From Pomphorhynchus laevis (lineage: Eukaryota; Acanthocephala; Palaeacanthocephala; Echinorhynchida; Pomphorhynchidae), in the NCBI GenBank assembly GCA_012934845.2, contig WNNJ02001737.1:1-64000 (forward strand): 64,000 nucleotides of DNA, in the 5' to 3' direction. A program made the position numbers and the translations under genes. Positions 56,486 through 64,000 of the stretch are shown one piece after another (positions within the stretch are counted from its first letter, which is position 1; each line of letters begins with the position of its first letter). Below the pieces are notes generated by a model, which saw nothing but the letters and a program-made list of their open reading frames with translations, ran no database searches and was not told where the DNA came from.

Positions 56486-57922
56486 TTACAAATCCATTGA
56501 GAGGTAAAAGAAATCGACTCCAGGTTGTCGATCAGGGTTGCCAATTGTAAACTTAAATATGTCATCTTGACGATATAAATTAAAAGTAGTTTTAATTAAT
56601 GTTAATTTAATGTTCATATCTAGATATACACCTTCTTTATCATTAATATTGGTTTTGTTAAGAATAAGGCTTTCTGGATAAATTTGTTCACTAATTGAAT
56701 AAAAATTGCTAGAATTAAATACACATATATTATCAATGTATCGAAACATATATTTCATATCTTTATATAATTTAGATTTATTTTTTACACAGCTATGATT
56801 ATCTAGTATCTTATTCTAATACAAAGTATATTATTTATTACCCATTCATAAAAATTTTCCGCTAATGATTTTAAATTTATTCTTAATATTATTGTATTAT
56901 TATTTATATATTTTACTATTTTCTGTTTGATAGTATTTTTATATTTTTAATAGTATTTTTGATCGTATTTTTGATAGTATTTTTGATAGTATTTTCATAT
57001 TTTTAAAATATGCATCTATTAAATTATTTAAATGAATTTGAAGAAAACCAATATCATTACATATTGTTGTAATTCTTAAAATTTCATTATTTAATGTATT
57101 ATATTTTATATTATATGGTATGCATGAATGCTCATGTGAAAATATGTTTATTGTAAATGTAAATATGTCATATTTACGATATAAATTAATAGTAGTTTTA
57201 GTTAATGTTAATTTAATGTTCATATCTAGATATACACCTTCTTTATCATTAATATTGGTTTTGTTAAGAATAAGGCTTTCTGGATAAATATGTTCACTAA
57301 TTGAATAAAAATTATTAGAATTAAATACACATATATCATCAATAAATCGAAACATATATTTCATATCTTTATATAATTTAGATTTATTTTTTAGACAGCT
57401 ATGATTATCTAGTATCTTATTCTAATACAAAGTAAATTATTTATTACCCATTCATAAAAATTTTCCGCTAATGATTTTAAATTTATTTTTAATATTATTG
57501 TATTATTATTTATATATTTTACTATTTTCTGTTTGATAGTATTTTTATATTTTTAATAGTATTTTTGATAGTATTTTTGATAGTATTTTTGATAGTATTT
57601 TCATATTTTTAAAATATGCATCTATTAAATTATTTAAATGAATTTGAAGAAAACCAATATCATTACATATTGTTGTAATTCTTAAAATTTCATTATTTAA
57701 TGTATTATATTTTATATTATATTGTATGCATGAATGCTCATGCGAAAATATGTTTATTGTAAATGTAAATATGTCATCTTTACGATATAAATTAATAGTA
57801 GTTTTAGTTAATGTTAATTTAATGTTCATATCTAGATATATACCTTCTTTATCATTAATATTGGTTTTGCTAAGAATAAGGCTTTCTAGATAAATTTGTT
57901 TATAAATTTGAATATTTGGCAA
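56486..57922 (-). mobile_element. PLE RT fragments in a 606-bp tandem array
   Basis: Three minus frames (56758-56486, 57364-56939, 57922-57545) share MKYMFR(Y/F)IDDICVFNS (the YIDD-type box; here IDN in the first), then PESLILNKTNINDKEGVYLD and TKTTINLYRK. The first frame diverges after FKFTIGN. 'agctatgattatctagtatc' starts at 56791 and again at 57397, so the unit is 606 bp. Each RT piece is cut at CLKN-type codons and joined there to the start of a family R-like segment ('ttattctaatacaaagta'). The third copy is truncated before the catalytic box. Copies are more than 90 percent alike by eye, so the event is fairly recent. Confidence 0.8.
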
Positions 57923-60162
57923 GAAATTACTCGCAGTATTAAAGCGAGCAGTATTAGTAATGAAACGGGTTCTAAGTCTGTCATTGAGCGAGCGAACAAG
58001 GTCAGCTTTTTGTTTTATTGGGCTATTTAAAAACTTGTTTTAGTTTCTGGACTATAATCATCGGTACCTAGGAAATTTTTTATCAATCATTGGGTGTCTG
58101 AATGGACAATTTCGGTATTAGAGTATAAATATTGCATGAAAACTGCCTGATTTGTCGCTTGATTTTTGTTCCGAATAAACCCTATACCACATCACCGTGG
58201 GATACAAAAATGAACGTTACTGTTTGCACCCATTATTTATTCTGTTTAATAAACTTGTATTTTCAATAATACAAGTAAAATTTCTTATGATAGATGCAGA
58301 TGCATTTCAAATTTAATCTTAAACTTATTTAAATCTTTATTAATTTAAAAATAAATTCATTACTTGTTCTACATTGCGGTAATAGCGCTCAAACAGTAAA
58401 ATAAAATTATTATTTTAATTAAATCTTTAAATTTCTGCTGATAAATACTTAAATGGAAAGCTACCTGAATCCATTCTAGACGCAAGCACAGCTTTGTCCT
58501 TTACTTGGCTCCAGTGTAGCCAAATACCTCCTTTATTTGACTTAAAATCGAAGTTGAGTTTGCTATGTAATTACGGCAAATTTAAAGGCTTTATTGGAAG
58601 GCAATATTTCATTTAATATTTTTATTAATCAAAACTAAGCAATAAACTTACCACAATTACGCTGTCATTGCTTGGATGGTAAAACTGACTTAAACTCTCA
58701 ATTGCTTGAAAATGCAGTTTCGGCTGTGATTTTATAAGCATTTCGTTGTTGCATTTATTTTACAAAATAATTGATAAATTGTCGGTTAATTTTCTGCATT
58801 TTCGTTGTCCATCTGTAAAAATAATGCACTCTTGAAAGCGTCTAGCTTTGCTACTATATCCCTAAGAATACATGCGTGTGTGGATAATAAAATCCACCAT
58901 CTCACCGCATAGAGAAAATAAGCGGACGAGAATAGGAAATAAAATGATCTCAGCATGTATATTATGTTGATATATATAGTTGCAGCAATTTGGACTTCAA
59001 TGTCGCTAACAAATAATAATTGAAGAAAAGGCAATGAAATCAGGAGATAAATGTAAAATGGAATGCTGAATACTGAATTCCTGTATCAGCCCGTTTGGTT
59101 TCATTATCTTGTAGTTTTATGGCAGCCACCACTGGTAGCGGTGGTATCGTCGCTACCGAATGTGCAGAGAACATAAATCAAACATTAAAGCCGCCATCAG
59201 TATTTTATTCGTGCTATTTTTGACTAATATATTTATATATATATTTATATATTTATATATTTTACAACATCCCTCAGGCAACTTCTCATTGGCTTAGCTT
59301 ATTTTCCAGTTTGTAAATTTTCCATCGATTTCATCAGCAACTACGGCCGATGTCTAGTGCGTGATTTTGATGAAATCAAATGGTAATTAAATATTTATTT
59401 TTCTAGTACCAATGGAAATTATTAACAAAATTCGTCGATATAAAAGTCTCAAACAAATGATAAAAATGCGTGCGAAATTCTTGTATATGTAGACTTGAAA
59501 AATGATACGATTTTATTGTTGTCGTGAATTTGTTTTTTTTTCTTGACAGACATTTGAAAAATATACATTTTATGCTAAGAATTCAAAGGTTAGAGAATGA
59601 AATTATATTTTATTCAAATATAGCTTTCATCAAACTTATTTGAATAAAAATGTATACATGTAAAATAAAACTATTAAAGACTGGAAATTAAAAATTACCT
59701 TCCTAATTAATGTGTGTTAATGAAACATGAATTATCGCATGCATGGACATTAATGAAAATAAAATCAAATTATTGACTTTGATTCCAAACTCTGATTAAT
59801 GTCTTTTTTATACTGCATTTATTCATTTTAAGTTGAAAATATCAAAAAATATTTCATAAAATGAACTCTTTAATTAACCTACTCTTGTATTTAATGCGTT
59901 ATATCAGCGAAGATTTTATTTAAAATAGGTTGGATTCGTGAATTTTCATCATGGACGCTTTCATTAAGTTCGTGTTTCCTCGAAAATAATCCACATTGAT
60001 TGGATTTGGTGCATTTTTTAAAGCTTAACGATTTGATAAAAGGTAAATAAATAAAGGTTTTCTTAATAAATAACAACTGATAAGAAATAATTAAAAACGA
60101 AACATACAGAAAAACAATCGAAAATAGCTAGTCGTTAAAAATTCGTTCGCTTCTTTAATTTT
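57923..60162. other. AT-rich desert
   Basis: No gene recognised. A 34-codon ORF at 59119-59223 begins MAATTGSGGIVATECAEN with balanced composition; it overlaps a small inverted repeat and is probably chance. Confidence 0.35.
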
Positions 60163-60599
60163 GTTACGGCCTCAGGTCCGGTGGGATCTGAGCCCTCCAG
60201 CCAATCCAACACACCGACTTCCGACTCGACCATCCGGGGTCTTTCACTACAGAAGAGTCCAATCGAGGCGGACTATGCTCGGTAATCGCGAGATGAGGAG
60301 CTGGAGAAACCTTAGTCTTTGCTCTAAAGGACTTCCTCTCGATAAGAAGACTAATTCCGAGATAGCCCATGTATCCCAGAAGCGCACTTAGGTTTTCCCA
60401 TTTAATGACAGATTATGAGCTCGTTTCGGGCTCCACCTAGCTTTCTTCAGGATACGTTTGAGTCTCTCAGGCCAGTTTTCGTCGACAGTTAACCGTAATA
60501 GTGAACCCAAGGTATTTTACTTGACTTGTGAAGGTGGGGAGTGGTTGATTAGTCAATATGTAAGATAGAAATGATATTTGCTAGTCTCTTTATTTTTTG

Positions 60600-61223
60600 C
60601 TTTGTCGCAGGAACGCCATGAAAAACAACCACCTGCGATTTAGAAGAGTTGAGAACAAGATTGAATATGATTTGCTATTCTATTAATATTAAAAAGAAAC
60701 GGCTGATTTTTGAGACTGCATCATTGCACTTGCGTCAAGAGAACAGGGATTTGGTATCATCAGCGTATACCACTAGATGTTGATCACGTTTAAAATTTTT
60801 GATTAGTACAATGGAGGCAGCAAAATATAATATAGGAGAAAGTGAGAATTCTTGAGGCACACTCGTGATAAGGTAAAACTAACGCGCATCAGGGTCTTCT
60901 TCATAGAAGAACCGCTTGCTATACAACAATATTTCCACCCTGTTAACAATTCGCGCAGGCAGCCCAAGGGACCTGAGAGAAGAGATAACAAAAGGAATGG
61001 AAATGCGGTCATATGCAGCAGAAAAATCAAGAAAGACAGCCACATCAAGCTGATGACTGTTATCCCGAGAAAACTTATATATTTCACCTATCGCTGAAAG
61101 GACAGACCGACCTTTGACAAACCCATGAAAACTCGGTGGGATCAAGTTACGTCTACTTAAATGGTGGCGGATTCTAAGCGCACGTGCTTTTTCGTAGATA
61201 GAGATGAGGGAGTTTTGAATCAA
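60600..61223 (-). pseudogene. LINE-A reverse transcriptase, copy 3
   Basis: 61223-60879 gives IQNSLISIYEKARALRIRHH, RNLIPPSFHGFVKGRSV, LDVAVFLDFSAAYDRI (motif A) and LYSKRFFYEEDPDAR, then a stop where copy 2 continues. The same frame then reads VPQEFSLSPILYFAA (motif B, G changed to E), HLVVYADDTKSLFS (intact catalytic box) and LNSSKSQVVVFHGVPATKQK. The thumb and tail follow in other frames. Confidence 0.75.
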
Positions 61224-61550
61224 AATGGCCGCATATCTTTAGGACATGAGACCGGATTACGTGTGGGTAAAAATTCCTACGACTAATATTGATACCGGCT
61301 ACATCGGATGGTGAGGCTAAAAGCATTGTGACGGCCACTTCTCTTTGATCGGCTCTCAAGAAGCTGACAAACTCGAAAAGAGAGTGGAGCGACGGATCTG
61401 TAGGTGCCCAGAAGTTGACCCCAGGAGTTAAGGATATCTGTAACAGATAATTCCCTGCTCCTGAAGTCACCCCAAGACAGGATTTGTCGGGGATAGTGAG
61501 TGTCTCCATAGTTGTGTACGGATAGTGACTCTTTCAAAACTCTGTCATGG

Positions 61551-62600
61551 TCAATGCTCCCAATCTAACTCACATCCCTGTCTCTCCAGTAGAACAACTT
61601 TTTCTTGAATATCTTCTGAAAAAAGACTGAGAAGGGTTAAGCTTAGCAAGGCTAGCCCTATTCTTGCTAAGCTACAACCTATATATATAGAGCTCCAGTA
61701 TTTATTCGAGAGGATCTGTCTGACGGAAACAGAGAGATTGGTAAGGTGCAGCATTTTAGCCAGGACCTTGAGTTTTCTTGGAGTCGAATTGAATATGCGA
61801 CCTTTATAGGTAGTCGAAAGCAACGCGATAGCTTGCGATGAGAGGTAGGAATTAAATTTGGTCATACTTTCATTACCAATTCTGGGGAAGAGTTGGATCG
61901 CTGCCTGAAAGAAGGCTACTCTGATATTATCAAAGTGAAACCTTCTTAGTAACGAATCTTCCTCAATCCGCCAGCGAATTAGATCATGAGAGTTGGTCTG
62001 TTGTTATCGCGACTGCTCAGTACAGATGGGTTTCAAGAACCACATGTTATGAAGCAGAAATATGTCGAGGAGAGTTAGTTGTTCAGCAATGAAATGTGAG
62101 GACGGTGGATTGTGAATAATGTAGTCGTTCTGGCTCTTCGGAGTGCTGCATTAATCCAACAACCAGTTTTGTCGTTGAAGTTACCAAGTAACATGTCATA
62201 GTCACTACCGAAAATACTGTCCATGAACTCATTATTCTTGTCAATTTTCACTGTCCTTATATAGATATTGGCTATACTGATACGTTTACCGTTCTTCCAA
62301 AGTGATATTGCTAAACAAGACAGGGCTGGAAAAGAATAATTTAATAAGAGGGATGATCTTAAGGAGCTCTTCACTAGGATTAAAAGACCTCGAGATGAAG
62401 AGGAGTGAGGTGGGGTTATGTACGGAGCATAGTATGTGTAGATGTGTTTAGGGATAAATCGAATAATGTCCTGCGCGAGACGGATATACCGCGTTTTCTG
62501 AAAGACTATAACATCTGCATCTCTACCAGATAAAAGGCTAAGGGCAGAAGCACCTCCCGAATTCCACTGAAGGATATTCAGTGAAAAAGGCTCTTAATTA
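61551..62600 (-). pseudogene. LINE-A ORF2 endonuclease and linker, copy 3
   Basis: 62374-62075 gives LSCLAISLWKNGKRISIAN and DYDMLLGNFNDKTGCWIN, the D-x-N site of the endonuclease (GDFN changed to GNFN). 61865-61551 is the linker before RT (YKGRIFNSTPRKLKVLAKML). The sequence near 62600-62480 contains the endonuclease start matching 16449-16580 in copy 2. Frames are broken. Confidence 0.65.
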
Positions 62601-62899
62601 CTTTGCATTGTGTTAAGTTAGCTGGAATTGGATTGTCCACTCCTAGCAAAAACAAGGAGATTGGTTGCCCTTCTTACTCCCCGCGCCACCAGGAGAAGAC
62701 ACTTCCCCACCTGCAATGTCATCATTTTCCGTAGAGGCAATAACCCAGCGAGTTAGATATTTCTTGCTAGTTTTGCAGCAAGAAAGAAAAGTAAGAGAAG
62801 TAAGAGAAGTAAGAGAAGCTAAACTCTGTTTATGCCCAGGTTTTTTTTCAGAGGCCGGGATTTTTTGGACTTCAACGTACTGAATGCTGGAGAAGAGCC

Positions 62900-63938
62900 G
62901 AACTCCTCTGTCTTTTGTATCAGGTGAACAATAAGTGATTGAGATGTCTTCAAAGGCCTACAGTCTTGCGTCCAAAATTTTCAAAATCTCGACATCTGTC
63001 ATCCTGGGCACTTTCTAGATGAAGGCATCAGTTAAGTCCGCCAAACGGGCTGGTGCAGTTTGTAAGCCTTGAATACAATGCATCTTCGTGATCAAGCCGG
63101 GTGCGGGCCACCGTAATTCGAACACTGAGAGGAAAAATTACAAATCCCCTCATGATCATCTCCGGAACCATACACCCCGCATGTACAGGGACTGGTATAG
63201 ATGGAAGCCCAGTGCCTCACTGGTGACATCCGTTGCAGTGGGGAAACGTAAGGTCGTCAACATTAATCATTGTGAATGATATATTGTAACCAAGAAGCGG
63301 ATTGTATTTACTGCTAGTCATGCATTGGGAATGGTCAACGGTAGATGAGGCGAATGCCACCCGAAGTGGCTCTCCATTCTTCCCAGTAATGGATCGAACA
63401 TTGTAAACTTTGAACGTATCCTTAAAATCTTTTAGATCATTATCCGTTGCGTAAGATGAAAAGTTAAAAAATTTCAGGAAAACTTGAATAGGCTTATATG
63501 TCGTTAAACCATATTTTGTGAGAAAATTTTCAAAATAATTCAAGTATGCAGAGGCCATATCAGGCGTACAAAACGAAATTCTGATTCCATCTTCGAAAAA
63601 TTTAACAGAATTGTATATAATTCTACCTTTAAGTAATTTAGTGAAATCCTCGAGGAAAATATCAAATAGATCTTTTCAAAGGGTTGTAGACAATTAACAA
63701 TCACCAAATTAACTAATTTCGGCGCGGGAGGAAGTTCAACTTCCGTGCTTGATGCAAAATAATTAGGAAGATGTGCACTAACATTGCTTTGTTTGGTAGG
63801 AATTGCACTGGAAAATAAGAGTTTTGTTGAATCTTTTGAAACACCGCATAGGTTTTCGCTGTTGTACATTTTTTGATGAAAGGTTGTAAATGCTTGATAT
63901 TTAATTTGCCTTCGCAAATTAAACAGGTACATCCGCAA
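62900..63938 (-). pseudogene. LINE-A ORF1, copy 3
   Basis: Pieces: KSTKLLF..SAIPTKQSNVS region (63938-63540), then 63558-63217 with DFKDTFKVYNVRSITGKNGE, SSTVDHSQCMTSSKYNPLLG, YNISFTMINVDDLTFPH and CNGCHQ, where the zinc knuckle begins and a frameshift follows. The region to about 62900 contains the rest of the knuckle in other frames. It matches the first ORF1 module of copy 2. Confidence 0.65.
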
Positions 63939-64000
63939 TATGTGTTTTGATCGCTTGTTTCGGAACGATCAAATAACTCAAAAAATGATGCAAAAATGCT

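Larger units (their letters stand above)
60163..63960 (-). mobile_element. LINE-A copy 3: long jockey-like LINE, both ORFs decayed
   Basis: Reads from about 63960 (near the window end) down to 60163. ORF1: 63870-63540 (MYNSENLCGVSKDS) and 63558-63217. ORF2: endonuclease 62600-62075, middle 61865-61551, RT 61537-60600, then the 3' part. It aligns along its length with copies 1 and 2, with a single zinc-knuckle module. The 3' end stops at 'gttacggcctcaggtccggt', slightly short of the other copies. Confidence 0.8.

Noticed and set aside
59119-59223. 34-codon ORF starting MAATTGSGG.
   Set aside because: Overlaps a small inverted repeat, no family, likely chance.
60161-60391. Plus-strand 76-codon ORF.
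   Set aside because: Shadow of the LINE-A minus-strand 3' coding region.
1-64000. tRNA, rRNA or CRISPR sequences.
   Set aside because: No tRNA B-box-like or rRNA-like block was recognised by eye; the only regular arrays are minisatellites without unique spacers. A covariance-model scan would settle tRNAs.

Overview
This is a strongly AT-rich, gene-poor piece of an invertebrate animal nuclear genome. The evidence is a spliceable AT-hook protein gene with consensus GT/AG splice sites, several clades of animal LINEs (non-LTR retrotransposons), a Penelope-like element (PLE) with a GIY-YIG domain, foldback elements, and the absence of bacterial gene organisation. The species cannot be fixed from the sequence; an ecdysozoan (nematode, nematomorph or arthropod) is a guess. 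RNA genes other than ribozymes were not recognised.

Layout. 0-5.1 kb: broken CR1/jockey-like LINEs (here LINE-B, then LINE-C, mostly minus). 5.8-6.7 kb: 5'-truncated LINE-A (jockey-like), plus. 6.7-9.3 kb: a decayed PLE on minus (GIY-YIG plus reverse transcriptase, RT) with nested tandem duplications. 9.9-10.8 kb: tail of a LINE with a restriction-like endonuclease, next to a perfect hairpin and a 69-bp stray copy of part of the AT-hook gene. 11.2-12.2 kb: a 14-bp minisatellite of about 70 units. 12.66-18.95 kb: the one convincing host gene, a 600-residue AT-hook protein on minus, in two coding exons, with a 4.5-kb intron that holds an antisense LINE-A copy. 18.95-45.6 kb: AT-rich desert with scattered items: an RTE 5' fragment, an 850-bp foldback element carrying a well-formed hammerhead ribozyme (23134-23223), copies of a short repeat (family R), inverted repeats, and a few protein-like segments flanked by plausible splice sites that may be exons of an unseen large-intron gene. 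45.6-48.6 kb: nearly full-length but broken RTE-clade LINE, plus. 48.9-50.2 kb: second endonuclease-tail LINE, minus. 50.2-60.2 kb: desert with a 40-bp-armed inverted repeat containing a second hammerhead core, palindromes, and a 606-bp tandem duplication of PLE sequence plus family R. 60.2-64 kb: LINE-A copy on minus, both ORFs decayed, running to the window end.

How it fits together. All transposon ORFs are broken, so any active function here is limited to the AT-hook gene and possibly the self-cleaving RNAs. Hammerheads are known from PLEs and small non-autonomous retroelements of animals, and PLE sequence is present in the window, which makes a retroelement origin for the ribozymes the leading explanation. 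The most unusual points are the hammerhead inside a long inverted repeat, the covarying hairpin near the LINE-A 3' end, and the dispersal of an AT-hook coding fragment.
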